This document shows, piece after piece, positions 1-7,727 of a stretch of 64,000 nucleotides of DNA. The stretch lies in contig JANQNF010000012.1 in the NCBI GenBank assembly GCA_028279705.1, forward strand, positions 160,163 through 224,162, given 5' to 3'. Position 1 is the first letter of the stretch. Every line of letters starts with the position of its first letter. The DNA is from an archaeon (GTDB lineage Archaea > Aenigmatarchaeota > Aenigmatarchaeia > QMZP01 > JAFGSV01). Below the pieces are notes generated by a model, which was not told where the DNA came from, did no database searches, and worked only from the letters and a program-made list of their open reading frames with translations. The translations under genes and the position numbers were made by a program.

Positions 1-725
1 AGAGGGCAGGGCTGACGGGAAACGAGTCCAAGGTCTACATAGCACTGCTTAAAAGAGGTATGTGCACGGCCGGGACGCTCGTCAAGGAGTCAGGCCTTCA
101 CAGGTCGAGGGTATATGAGAGTCTAGAAATGCTGTCACAGAAAGGACTCGTGGGACACGTCGTCAAGGACTTCAAGAAGCACTTCCAGGCTGCAAAGCCC
201 GAAGTTTTACTGGATTTCCTCGAGGAAAGGAAAAAAGTCCTGGAAGAGACTGGAAGGGAAATAGAGCATGCACTGCCGCAGTTAAGGGACATGCAGAACA
301 CAAAGAAAGAGGAGATAGACGGTGCCGTTTTCAAGGGCAAGGAAGGGCTGAAAGCCATACACTCCGACATGCTCAAGCAGGGAAAAGATGTCTGGGTGTT
401 GGGAGCGAAGGGACTGATATTTACAGAGCTGAAATACTTCATTACAGGCTTTGAACGTGACCGGGTCAAAAAAGGCATGAAATGGAGAAGCCTCTACGAT
501 AATGCAGACAATTTCAACAGGATCAATAAACCCCTTTTCGAAAAGAGAATGATGCCAAAAGGCTATGAAAGCCCAGGTGTCGTGAACATCTACGCTGACC
601 GCGTTGCAATAGTACTATGGAAAGAGAGATACCCTACTGGTTTTCTCATAAAAAACGCCCAGATAGCTGATGCCTTCCGCAAATGGTTCAACATGATCTG
701 GGAAATATCCAAAGACCGGCCGTAA
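1..725 (+). CDS. TrmB-family transcriptional regulator (5' end outside window)
   Basis: The reading frame is open from base 3, upstream of the first ATG at 60, and reads AGLTGNESKVYIALLKRG before it. This matches the start of the winged-helix domain of the second TrmB-like protein at 57740. The true start therefore lies just outside the window and the ORF-track start is internal. The HTH segment (HRSRVYESLEMLSQKGLV) is followed by a linker and a C-terminal effector-like domain ending in an IADAFRKWFNMIWE-type motif, as in TrmB/DUF118-like regulators. These bind DNA and respond to sugars or other small ligands in archaea. The ligand cannot be told from sequence. It is followed after 35 bases by dphB. 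Confidence 0.85.
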   Translation, partial: RAGLTGNESKVYIALLKRGMCTAGTLVKESGLHRSRVYESLEMLSQKGLVGHVVKDFKKHFQAAKPEVLLDFLEERKKVLEETGREIEHALPQLRDMQNTKKEEIDGAVFKGKEGLKAIHSDMLKQGKDVWVLGAKGLIFTELKYFITGFERDRVKKGMKWRSLYDNADNFNRINKPLFEKRMMPKGYESPGVVNIYADRVAIVLWKERYPTGFLIKNAQIADAFRKWFNMIWEISKDRP

Positions 726-760
726 ACGAAGAATTTAAAACGTTTGGCCCAATTTAACGT

Positions 761-1492
761 ATGCTCTACCTCATAGGACTCGGTATAGGAAGCGAGAAAG
801 ACATAACCTTGAGTGGCTTGGAGGCTTGCGAAAAGGCAAAAGAGGTCTACGCCGAGCTATACACTGCCAGATGGCCCGGTGACATGAAGGCGCTTGAGAA
901 GAAGATAGGAAAGCCCATCACGATAATACATCGAAAGAACATGGAGGAGGAAGTCAAGCAGCTTGTAAAACTGGGCAAGAATAACGATGTTGCAATACTC
1001 GTACCGGGAGATCCGCTAAGTGCCACAACCCACCTAAACGTCCTCATGGAAGCCAGGGAACAAAACGTCAAAACCGAGATCATCCATTCCTCTTCAATAC
1101 TAACTGCAGTTGCCGAGACGGGACTTAGTCTCTACAACTTCGGAAAGACCGTCACTATCGTCAGGCAAGCAAAGGACTATTCGCCGACGTCTTTTTATGA
1201 CGCAGCGGTCCAGAACAAGGAGCTTGGAATGCACACGCTTTTCCTCCTGGACATAGACATGGACACAAGCGAGGGTCTCGAAATCCTAATGAAGATCGAA
1301 CAAGAAAAAAAGAAAGGACTTATAGATTCTGACAAGCGCTTCATAGCAGCACATGGTATCGGTTCTTCCGAAAGAACGATAATGTACAACAAGGCACTCG
1401 AACTACTCAAGAGGCCACTTGATCCTCCGTCAGTCCTCGTACTTCCAGGAAAAATGCATTTCACTGAGGAAGAATTTCTCCAGTCTTTGTAG
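761..1492 (+). CDS. dphB: Diphthine synthase
   Basis: DphB (SAM-dependent tetrapyrrole methylase superfamily) methylates the modified histidine of elongation factor 2 during diphthamide synthesis. The 243-residue product has the family's normal length. It starts with MLYLIGLGIGSEKDITLSG and contains the LVPGDPLSATTH SAM-binding loop near residue 80 and the IHSSSILTAVAETGLSLYNFG motif near residue 110, both diagnostic of archaeal DphB. A TATA-like AATTTAAAA lies about 30 bases upstream of the ATG and there is no clear Shine-Dalgarno, so a leaderless or short-leader mRNA is likely. The protein is housekeeping and has no functional link to its neighbours. Confidence 0.95.
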   Translation: MLYLIGLGIGSEKDITLSGLEACEKAKEVYAELYTARWPGDMKALEKKIGKPITIIHRKNMEEEVKQLVKLGKNNDVAILVPGDPLSATTHLNVLMEAREQNVKTEIIHSSSILTAVAETGLSLYNFGKTVTIVRQAKDYSPTSFYDAAVQNKELGMHTLFLLDIDMDTSEGLEILMKIEQEKKKGLIDSDKRFIAAHGIGSSERTIMYNKALELLKRPLDPPSVLVLPGKMHFTEEEFLQSL

Positions 1493-1543
1493 TTTTCCAC
1501 GTTTTGTAAATAGCGCCTCTTGATACCGATTAATAAATCAGCG

Positions 1544-1632
1544 AAAAACACCAAAAAATGGCCATTTTTGAGGTCAAAATCGATAACAAGCGACTAATGA
1601 TAAGGTTTATAAACCTATAAATTAACTATTAT
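1544..1632 (+). promoter_or_regulatory. Promoter module, copy A of a duplicated upstream element
   Basis: This module shares AAAAACACC, (A)AATCGAYAACAAGYGAC, TTTATAAA and AACTA(T/C)TAT in the same order with the region upstream of the next gene (2176-2253). It contains a perfect 16-base palindrome AAAAATGGCCATTTTT at about 1554-1569 and a TATA-like GTTTATAAAC. It precedes the kinase-like gene, whose start has a GTGAT ribosome-binding motif. Confidence 0.6.
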
Positions 1633-1644
1633 TAAGTGATAATA

Positions 1645-2172
1645 ATGAACTATAGTACTGAAAATCTTGTACAGATCGGTGGAAATAACCAGAAGGTATA
1701 TCGTTCTGGAAATAATTACGATAGTGTTATCAAGGTTCTTAATAATGATTTCCGTGGCGACAGTCCTCACAAACACTGGAAAGTAGACGAGAGAATAGAC
1801 GCTTGTGTCAATGCTTACAGGGAGTTCCCGGAATTCTTCCCGGAGACAGAGAAGATAGCAGACGATGCGATAAGGCAGGATTACTTTAGCGGCGGCATAA
1901 ATTTTGGCAAGGCTTTAGAAAATAATGATTACACATCTTTGATTGAGATTTTCGGTAACCTGAAAAAAGTGCACAGTGAGGGTTACATTCATGCCGATCT
2001 CAAGGGAGACAATCTTAGCACAGGTAAGCTTTCAGTTGACACTGAAACTTTTGGCAAAGGTGATTACATGTATGATCTTTCAAAAGGAAGCAGGATTGCC
2101 GCGAAGAAGGGAAGATCAGGATTGTATAATACTGTGATATCAGACGTTTACGGTGACATAAGCCTGAATTAG
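1645..2172 (+). CDS. Minimal protein-kinase/APH-fold-like protein
   Basis: I do not recognise an exact family. Residues 116-123 read HADLKGDN, the HxDLxxxN catalytic loop of eukaryotic-like kinases and aminoglycoside/choline kinases. It is preceded by HSEGY and followed at about residue 132 by VDTETFGKGDYMYDLSKG, which matches the metal-binding D and the following DP(A)YDL segment of APH-type kinases. At 175 residues it is smaller than ordinary kinases (about 250 or more), and no clear glycine-rich loop or VAIK lysine is visible, though a lysine in DSVIKVLNN could serve. I start at the ATG at 1645 rather than the GTG at 1636, because the GTG lies within the GTGAT ribosome-binding site. It is the first gene of the accessory block next to the secretion-like locus. 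Confidence 0.55.
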   Translation: MNYSTENLVQIGGNNQKVYRSGNNYDSVIKVLNNDFRGDSPHKHWKVDERIDACVNAYREFPEFFPETEKIADDAIRQDYFSGGINFGKALENNDYTSLIEIFGNLKKVHSEGYIHADLKGDNLSTGKLSVDTETFGKGDYMYDLSKGSRIAAKKGRSGLYNTVISDVYGDISLN

Positions 2173-2175
2173 GGC

Positions 2176-2253
2176 AAAAAACACCCGTTTTTCGGGGTGA
2201 AATCGACAACAAGTGACACATAACAACCTTTATAAATACTTAAAATAACTACT
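2176..2253 (+). promoter_or_regulatory. Promoter module, copy B of a duplicated upstream element
   Basis: This is the second copy of the element at 1544-1632. Here the symmetric part is a hairpin CACCCGTTTTTCGGGGTG, followed by AAATCGACAACAAGTGAC, the TATA-like CCTTTATAAATAC and AATAACTACTAT. It lies upstream of the HExxH gene at 2284. The hairpin could also end transcription from the kinase-like gene. Confidence 0.6.
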
Positions 2254-2283
2254 ATACAGGAATGAAAATAGTTAGGTGTAAAA

Positions 2284-3045
2284 ATGACAGGAAAAAACGT
2301 TACTGGGGATGGAAGCTGGGTAAAGGATAGCACAGGCGCTCTTTATGAAGACGGAATTGATCCTACTGTCGTAAAACCAAGGATTGTCAAGGATATTGCC
2401 ACAAGTGCAATAAAGACAGGTAGTAAGATTCTCGGTGAAATTGCAAATCGTGGTGCTGTTGCCAGGGTCGAGAAAAAATATGTCTTCTCGAGACCTGGTA
2501 ACATGGACAGTATATACCCTCTTAACGACAACGAAACGATAGGTAGACCGTCCATTTATTCCGATGATGGCAGATTCAGCGAAAAATACACTCCAAAGCG
2601 TGCTGGACAGACGTGGCTTCAGAAGATGACCGACAACATGGGCAGATACGTCTACGGTGCTGCTGTGAGAGCAGGTGAATACCTTGGAATACACATAGCA
2701 GACGATCTTATGGATGACAAGGAGGAATGTGAGAACAAGTACCACAGTGGATCTTGGAAAGATGCAGCGAAGCTTGCAAAAAGGTACTGGCAATATCTTG
2801 TCACATGGGGACATGAAAGAGCACACATGAACGGTGTTGATGACGAGAATGACGCGGAGAGGGATGGATACATTTTCGCCAATAATGAAACAAAGACGAA
2901 TAAGGTGGCCAATTTCGTCTACAGGGTCCTTAACAAGAGAAACTACTTGAATGACACGGGTAGCGGTGGCAAGACAATAGAGCTCGATCCTGCGATAAGG
3001 GGCCCGAGCATAGGAAGTCACAGGAACTACAGAAACGTTGGGTAG
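2284..3045 (+). CDS. Putative zinc-metalloprotease-like protein with HExxH motif
   Basis: The family is not recognised. Residues 177-181 are HERAH, an HExxH zinc-binding motif in a helix (YWQYLVTWGHERAHMNGV). It is followed about 10 residues later by DAERDGYIFA, where the glutamate could be the third zinc ligand, as in gluzincin-like proteins. The other parts are polar with no signal peptide or membrane segment. The ATG follows AGGTGT. The gene overlaps nothing upstream and ends 7 bases before the start of the next small gene, so 2284-4198 looks like one transcription unit. The enzymatic role is inferred from the motif only. Confidence 0.5.
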   Translation: MTGKNVTGDGSWVKDSTGALYEDGIDPTVVKPRIVKDIATSAIKTGSKILGEIANRGAVARVEKKYVFSRPGNMDSIYPLNDNETIGRPSIYSDDGRFSEKYTPKRAGQTWLQKMTDNMGRYVYGAAVRAGEYLGIHIADDLMDDKEECENKYHSGSWKDAAKLAKRYWQYLVTWGHERAHMNGVDDENDAERDGYIFANNETKTNKVANFVYRVLNKRNYLNDTGSGGKTIELDPAIRGPSIGSHRNYRNVG

Positions 3046-3052
3046 GGATGAT

Positions 3053-3232
3053 ATGATGAACGTAAAGATGCAAAAGGTCGCGAAAAAGAAGTACGGAAAA
3101 GATGTAGACCTACTGCTATCTCTCGTCACCCAGAAGGGTCTTGACCCTTTCGCAGAAGAGAGGAAAACCAGCATGCTCTATGCTCTCGAAGCAGAGGAAA
3201 TCAGCTTAAAGCAGTCGGGAGGCCGCGCTTAA
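3053..3232 (+). CDS. Small hypothetical protein (about 59 residues)
   Basis: The ORF track starts at a TTG (3038) inside the previous gene. Two adjacent ATGs at 3053 and 3056, following GGTAGGGATGAT, are more plausible. The product is short, lysine-rich at the N-terminus and acidic/helical later (EERKTSMLYALEAEEISL). No family is recognised. It sits between the HExxH gene and the following unknown gene with minimal spacing, so it is probably co-transcribed with them. Confidence 0.5.
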   Translation: MMNVKMQKVAKKKYGKDVDLLLSLVTQKGLDPFAEERKTSMLYALEAEEISLKQSGGRA

Positions 3233-3244
3233 GGTGTGATTATT

Positions 3245-4198
3245 ATGAAAGTGCCAAATGAAAAGGACCTGTATTCAGAGGAGAACCTCATCTACGGGAA
3301 TAATAAGGTCTCAGCCAATTCAAAGTCTGGCAATTACAGGCCTACGAGCGTAAGAGGTAACAGTTTTTTTAAGATGCTTGCCTATGGTATGGGCGAGAAG
3401 ATTCTCAGGAAATCTCCGACTGCAGATAAAAGCAGCGTTATCGGCGGAATTTACAATTCTCTTAGGAGCGGTCTTATCCAGTCAATGAACGCAGGAAAGC
3501 ACACGAACGGACAGATTGCGTTCCAGAACAACATACCGGGCCTGAAAAAGGTCATACAGAACCTGTACTCATTCTACCACCTGAAGGACGGTGTCACCAC
3601 GATTGATGAAGTTTACACTCTCAAATGCGGTGCAAATGGCGGAAAGGAATATATGCTGATGATCCATGGAGAGAAGGACCCAAGCGTGCCCACAAACGGA
3701 TTGCATGCGGTCGCCTCGAAAATAGTTGGAGACGAGTTAGCATTAAAAGAGCGTGCCGGAAAAATAAGGAAAGTCGCCATGAGCGATGAGTATGTTTACA
3801 AAGAAGCCGAGAAAGCGGGAGTTTACCACGAACTTACAGACGGTGACATAATGACAAAAAAGATCAGGGACTTTAACAGGATTTCACCTTTGTATCATAA
3901 TGCAGAGCTTTCACTTTTTGGCGCAAAGGGCAAAAAGTCGGTCGTGGCTACCGGCACGGCCAATGGTCAGAATTATACAATATACAAGTATGCAAAGCCT
4001 TCGGCAGCCGAATATTGGAGATTCTACGCGGAACTCGACCTCCTTTACAGCGCAACGGGCATCACGGCGGGTGCGGCAGAGAGGATGCTTAGGGGAATAG
4101 GGGGACAGAGGATATATCTCACAGAGATAAACAATGTAATAAACAGCGTAATAAACAGGTACGGGGGCAGCATGAACCCACTGTCACCTACCTATTAG
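3245..4198 (+). CDS. Hypothetical protein of the accessory block
   Basis: I do not recognise this 317-residue protein. It is soluble by inspection, with a disordered, Asn/Ser-rich N-terminus and a C-terminus with small helical segments. I chose the ATG at 3245 over the GTG at 3236 because the GTG lies in the ribosome-binding sequence GGTGTGAT. The reading frame is intact and 12 bases follow the previous gene. Its position beside a kinase-like and a protease-like gene, immediately upstream of the secretion-like locus, makes a substrate or regulator of that locus conceivable, but nothing in the sequence proves this. Confidence 0.6.
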   Translation: MKVPNEKDLYSEENLIYGNNKVSANSKSGNYRPTSVRGNSFFKMLAYGMGEKILRKSPTADKSSVIGGIYNSLRSGLIQSMNAGKHTNGQIAFQNNIPGLKKVIQNLYSFYHLKDGVTTIDEVYTLKCGANGGKEYMLMIHGEKDPSVPTNGLHAVASKIVGDELALKERAGKIRKVAMSDEYVYKEAEKAGVYHELTDGDIMTKKIRDFNRISPLYHNAELSLFGAKGKKSVVATGTANGQNYTIYKYAKPSAAEYWRFYAELDLLYSATGITAGAAERMLRGIGGQRIYLTEINNVINSVINRYGGSMNPLSPTY

Positions 4199-4247
4199 CA
4201 TAGAAGCTGGTCTAAACTTATTAAACTTTCGCAGGCCATTATTTATT

Positions 4248-4967
4248 ATGGCCAGCGTTCTGGATGTGCTGCAGCAGTTACTCTGCTACGGCAACAATGC
4301 CTGCATACAGGAGTTTCAGCAGTACGCCTACAAGCCAATTGAGGGTATATTCTATGCGGTATTCTTCCCGATAGTCTTCATACTCTTGTTCGTGTACATA
4401 GTATCGGGGGCGATCGGTTCGCTGCGAGCAAAGGGGTTTAGGATCCTGATAGCCGTTGCCATATTCGCATTCATAATCATTCAGGGACTGTACCATCTCT
4501 TCCTGGTCCTTGGGCAACTTTGGTTGTATGTACTCATCTTCCTTGGGTTCTTCTGGATGCTCATCCACACTTTCGTTGGAAGACGGGATGATGGCGGAGG
4601 TGCAAAGGGAAGGGTCGCTGGCATGGCTGGTGGCAGTGGAGGAGACTCGAGTGTGTTCGCAAGGGCTGCAAGTAGGGTAAAAAAAGACCTTACCGGTGAG
4701 ACGAAAACACTCGAAAATGAAATAAAGATGGCACTTGAGGAAGTGGCAATAGTCGAGAAAGCTGCAAAGAGAGGCGACGTGCAGGCATGGAGGTTGGCAT
4801 CAGACCTCATATCAAGGCTCCACGAACTCAGAAGGCAGTACCTAGAAATACTCAGGGGACCGATGGGCTTTAGGTTTGGCGGGAAATTCAAGGATGTTGA
4901 AAATGATATGAAAAATGCCATAAAAAAACTCCAGAACGTGCAGGGATCATCCAAGCAGGCGGCATGA
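4248..4967 (+). CDS. Polytopic membrane protein with C-terminal coiled coil
   Basis: The 239-residue product has about three membrane segments (roughly residues 33-55, 64-88 and 90-108). A Gly-rich linker (GGGAKGRVAGMAGGSGG) follows, then a charged helical region from about residue 145 to 235 that looks like a coiled coil. The N-terminus carries two cysteines (LLCYGNNACIQEF). No family is recognised. It begins a tight operon with three more small membrane proteins (gaps of 8, 4 and 53 bases) and precedes the ATPase and T2SF platform genes. A structural or channel role in that machine is inferred. Confidence 0.7.
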   Translation: MASVLDVLQQLLCYGNNACIQEFQQYAYKPIEGIFYAVFFPIVFILLFVYIVSGAIGSLRAKGFRILIAVAIFAFIIIQGLYHLFLVLGQLWLYVLIFLGFFWMLIHTFVGRRDDGGGAKGRVAGMAGGSGGDSSVFARAASRVKKDLTGETKTLENEIKMALEEVAIVEKAAKRGDVQAWRLASDLISRLHELRRQYLEILRGPMGFRFGGKFKDVENDMKNAIKKLQNVQGSSKQAA

Positions 4968-4975
4968 GGTGACTT

Positions 4976-5404
4976 ATGATACCTTTCAGTTTCATGACAA
5001 TGGAGACGCTTCTACCTTTCCTTCTAGTACTCGCTGTCGCTTACGGTGGGATGGAAAGTGCAAATATATTCAAGAACAAGGCGATAAAGGCAGTTGTCGC
5101 CGTCGTCATAGCATTCTTTGGCGTGAGCAGCTATTCCATGGTCCAGTTCATAAACAGCATACTTCCTTACATTGCCGTGATATTCCTGCTCGTTTTCATC
5201 GTGGGATTCGCCAAGAAGTCGCTTAGTGGGAGTGAGAAGGACAACACCATGATAATAGTCATGATGGTGCTCTTCCTCCTTCTTGTAGGATCATTCGCCA
5301 ACGCTGGAGGCGGGCTCGGGCTGGTGCAGTACACGGAGTTTCTGTGGCTCATAGGCGTCGTCATAGTGCTGGCTATAATATTTGCGGCATACAAGATGAA
5401 GTGA
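4976..5404 (+). CDS. Small polytopic membrane protein (four segments)
   Basis: The 142-residue product is almost entirely hydrophobic with about four membrane segments. Its N-terminal pattern METLLPFLLVLAVAYGGM, then a short positively charged loop and VVAVVIAFFG, resembles the 185-residue protein at 5966 (FFQYLFPFLLAFALLYGLM, then ALIAIVLAFF). The two look like diverged paralogues. The ATG follows GAGGTGACTT overlapping the upstream stop, a good ribosome-binding site indicating translational coupling. Function is unknown; the neighbourhood suggests a component of the secretion-like locus. Confidence 0.75.
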   Translation: MIPFSFMTMETLLPFLLVLAVAYGGMESANIFKNKAIKAVVAVVIAFFGVSSYSMVQFINSILPYIAVIFLLVFIVGFAKKSLSGSEKDNTMIIVMMVLFLLLVGSFANAGGGLGLVQYTEFLWLIGVVIVLAIIFAAYKMK

Positions 5405-5408
5405 TGGG

Positions 5409-5912
5409 ATGGCTGCGGGACCGTTTTCTGCAATGACAGAATTCTTAAGCAGCGTCGGGTTCTTCACATACCTCGCCTATTTCCTGCTTCTGATACTGCT
5501 CTACTACCTTTTCAGGCACCTGATAGGAAAGTACGCCGAAAGTGGGCTTGAAAGGCTGCAGAAGAAAACGAGTAATGTGAAAAAGAAGCTCATCTACAGG
5601 ATAATAGGCTTGATAGTGGCTTTCATATGCTTCGTTTTCCTCTCATTCCTGGGAACCTTTGTTGCCGCCATAATAGTACTGGTCGTCGGTGCAATCGTCC
5701 TTTTCATACTGTACGTGGCCGATACGAGGATGCTTTCAGTGATACTTTCGGTTGTGGTCACGGTTGCATCGTACTTCATGTTCGCATCATTTGCCGACAC
5801 GGCAGCCGCATTCATCACGACCGTAGTATTCGTCCTGGCCATCATAATAGTCCTGGTTGCAGCTGTCGTGAAACTCGCGGGTGTAGACGTTCTCTCTTTT
5901 TTCCAAAAGTAG
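5409..5912 (+). CDS. Small polytopic membrane protein with basic cytoplasmic loop
   Basis: The 167-residue product has a first membrane segment at about residues 17-38 and a basic loop (ESGLERLQKKTSNVKKKLIYR). Four further hydrophobic segments run to the C-terminus. It starts 4 bases after the previous stop with GTGATGGG as ribosome-binding sequence. No family is recognised. The basic loop predicts a cytoplasmic orientation between segments 1 and 2 by the positive-inside rule. It is part of the four-gene membrane operon 4248-6523. Confidence 0.7.
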   Translation: MAAGPFSAMTEFLSSVGFFTYLAYFLLLILLYYLFRHLIGKYAESGLERLQKKTSNVKKKLIYRIIGLIVAFICFVFLSFLGTFVAAIIVLVVGAIVLFILYVADTRMLSVILSVVVTVASYFMFASFADTAAAFITTVVFVLAIIIVLVAAVVKLAGVDVLSFFQK

Positions 5913-5965
5913 CATCATGGGCCTTACAGGAAAGGTTTATAAGTGTTATAGGCCAATAAAATGTT

Positions 5966-6523
5966 ATGGGACTATTCGAAACAATGGTTCAGAACATGCA
6001 GAGAATGGAGTTCTTCCAGTACCTGTTTCCGTTTCTTCTGGCATTTGCACTCCTCTACGGGCTGATGCAGTATGTCTTTGGAAAAGAGAAACTAGGTGGC
6101 AGTAGGGTCCATGCACTGATAGCAATCGTCCTGGCATTCTTCGTAATGCTCTACTCCAGCTACAACACGTGGCTGTACACATTCCTGACCAGCGCATCGG
6201 GCGTCTGGCTTGGATTTGCGACAGTCGTGCTCATGTTGGTGCTGGTACTGGCGCTTGCTGGTGTCAACATCCATGACCTTCTTGGCGACGAGAAGAACAA
6301 GTGGATAAAGTATCTGGTAGTACTGATAATAATCTACTTGGTGCTCATGGCAATCCTAGGCCAGGGAGGCCTGTTCTCTAGCTATCTGCCTTACTGGCTT
6401 ACCGGTAGCGACCTGTGGACTGTGGTCTTTGTGATCATAATCATAGGCGTAGTCTTCTGGTTCGTCGGTGGTGAGGACAAGGGCGGCGCTGCTGCTCCTC
6501 CTGAAAAAGGCGGAGACAAGTAA
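5966..6523 (+). CDS. Polytopic membrane protein, paralogue of the 4976 gene product
   Basis: The 185-residue product has about five membrane segments and a short Gly/Ala/Pro- and lysine-rich tail (GGAAAPPEKGGDK). Its first 60 residues share the layout and several residues of the protein at 4976. A TATA-like GGTTTATAAG lies about 28 bases upstream of the ATG, so this gene may also have its own, nearly leaderless transcript. The stop codon is followed by TTTTTCCTTTTTCTCTTATTTT, a T-rich stretch typical of archaeal termination. Function is unknown; it is probably a membrane subunit of the secretion-like machine. Confidence 0.75.
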   Translation: MGLFETMVQNMQRMEFFQYLFPFLLAFALLYGLMQYVFGKEKLGGSRVHALIAIVLAFFVMLYSSYNTWLYTFLTSASGVWLGFATVVLMLVLVLALAGVNIHDLLGDEKNKWIKYLVVLIIIYLVLMAILGQGGLFSSYLPYWLTGSDLWTVVFVIIIIGVVFWFVGGEDKGGAAAPPEKGGDK

Positions 6524-6546
6524 TTTTTCCTTTTTCTCTTATTTTA
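6524..6546 (+). terminator. T-rich transcription terminator
   Basis: The sequence after the 5966 gene contains three runs of T (ATTTTTCCTTTTTCTCTTATTTTAG). It sits between convergent genes, matching the oligo-T termination signals of archaeal RNA polymerase. No stable hairpin is needed or seen. Confidence 0.5.
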
Positions 6547-6561
6547 GAAACAGACGTAGTT

Positions 6562-7680
6562 CTATTCTTTGGAAGCTTGTGGTGAATACCTCGGGGGCAT
6601 GGCTGACGCAGCTTCCGGCTGCGCTGTCGGTTGTTCAGGAGGTTCGACTTCAGGCGCTTGTGGAAGTGGAGGCTCAGTCTTGGCCTCGTTTTTGGGCGTG
6701 GCAGAAGATTCCTGCGCCTTTGATATCCTGTTGAACTTCTTGACAGAATCCACCATGGGTGCAAGCGAGCTTTTGACAACATCCTCAAGGGAGTCTATCC
6801 TCGCGTTGGTCTCTTCTATACCCTCTTTGAGGTTTGCCATTTCATTCTTGACAGCGCTTAGCTCCTTTGGTGAGCCCCCGCCTTGTGCCTGTATGGCACT
6901 GTTTTTCATGTCACCTGAAAGCTTGTCGATGTTCTCCTCGACCAGCTGCACCCTGCTCATGATGTCCTTCCATTTCTCCTCGGTTATCTCTTCGGTCAGT
7001 TCCTCTATCTCCTTTCTTCTCCTGTCCTTGAGTTCCTTTGCCCTGTCATCCTTTTCCTTTGGAAGCGGCGTCTTTGCAAACGGAAGTGGTTTTGGTTCCG
7101 CTCCGGATGTAGGCGCAGTTGGTATATTGTCATCTATGCTCGACATGAACGAGTCGGGCCCAGCCTTTTTTTCCTTTGGGAACCTGCTCATGTCCATGTC
7201 CAGGTCATCATCGGGAAGATCGTCGTCTGCTCCCCAGTTGGTCGGTGCGAACTTGTTCTGCTCACCAAACTGTGGTCGCGGGGGTCCAAACGCTGGTGCA
7301 GGTGGCTGTGCCTGCTGTTGCGGATGTTGAGGAACATGTGGTTGTGGTACTGCAGGTTGAGGTGTGACGGGAGCGGCCGGTTCTGCATGCGGTATTGGAG
7401 CCTGCTGCGGATGGGCAGAAGCGGGCTGCGGGGCAACTGCAGGCTGTGCCTGCGGGTGGGGTGGCGCTGGCTGCCCCTTTGAGCCTGCACCAGTTCTCAT
7501 GGCATCCTTCATCGCCCTGTCGACTTCGATAGGGCTGTGCCCTTCATCCTTGAGCCTTTTGACAATTTCGGGTTCCGAAAGTCCCTGTGAAGAAAGAGAC
7601 ATCACTTTTTGAGTGGGTATTCCCGTACCGCCAGGAGGTCCGGCGGGCTTGCCGCCGCCTTTCTTTCCGAATCCTAACAT
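6562..7680 (-). CDS. Pro/Gln-rich coiled-coil protein of the secretion-like locus
   Basis: The protein (about 372 residues) starts MLGFGKKGGG and has a small helical motif near residues 30-60 (QGLSEPEIVKRLKDEGHSP, UBA-like). A long Pro/Gln/Ala-rich disordered region (about 70-150) follows, then an acidic patch (DDDLPDDDLDMDM) and a charged coiled coil (about 200-325), ending in a Pro/Ala-rich tail. I prefer the ATG at 7680; the track start at 7689 is possible. The layout recalls soluble coiled-coil adaptor proteins of archaella (ArlC/D/E-like) without convincing sequence identity. It is co-directional with the coiled-coil gene just upstream (7728-8120), and both diverge from the ATPase gene. 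Confidence 0.65.
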   Translation of the reverse strand: MLGFGKKGGGKPAGPPGGTGIPTQKVMSLSSQGLSEPEIVKRLKDEGHSPIEVDRAMKDAMRTGAGSKGQPAPPHPQAQPAVAPQPASAHPQQAPIPHAEPAAPVTPQPAVPQPHVPQHPQQQAQPPAPAFGPPRPQFGEQNKFAPTNWGADDDLPDDDLDMDMSRFPKEKKAGPDSFMSSIDDNIPTAPTSGAEPKPLPFAKTPLPKEKDDRAKELKDRRRKEIEELTEEITEEKWKDIMSRVQLVEENIDKLSGDMKNSAIQAQGGGSPKELSAVKNEMANLKEGIEETNARIDSLEDVVKSSLAPMVDSVKKFNRISKAQESSATPKNEAKTEPPLPQAPEVEPPEQPTAQPEAASAMPPRYSPQASKE

Positions 7681-7727
7681 AATCAGCATCGACCACTTTA
7701 TATTTCTCTTTCTCTCTACTTAAATCT

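Noticed and set aside
2272-3174. Minus-strand 300-residue ORF over the HExxH gene.
   Set aside because: It lies antisense to a gene with a good ribosome-binding site and catalytic motif, and its product is unlike any protein (many Ser, Phe, Cys), typical of a shadow frame.
6569-7330. Plus-strand 253-residue Ser/Phe-rich ORF across the Pro/Gln-rich gene.
   Set aside because: It is antisense to the coiled-coil gene and has no start signals. Low-complexity sense regions commonly create such open antisense frames.
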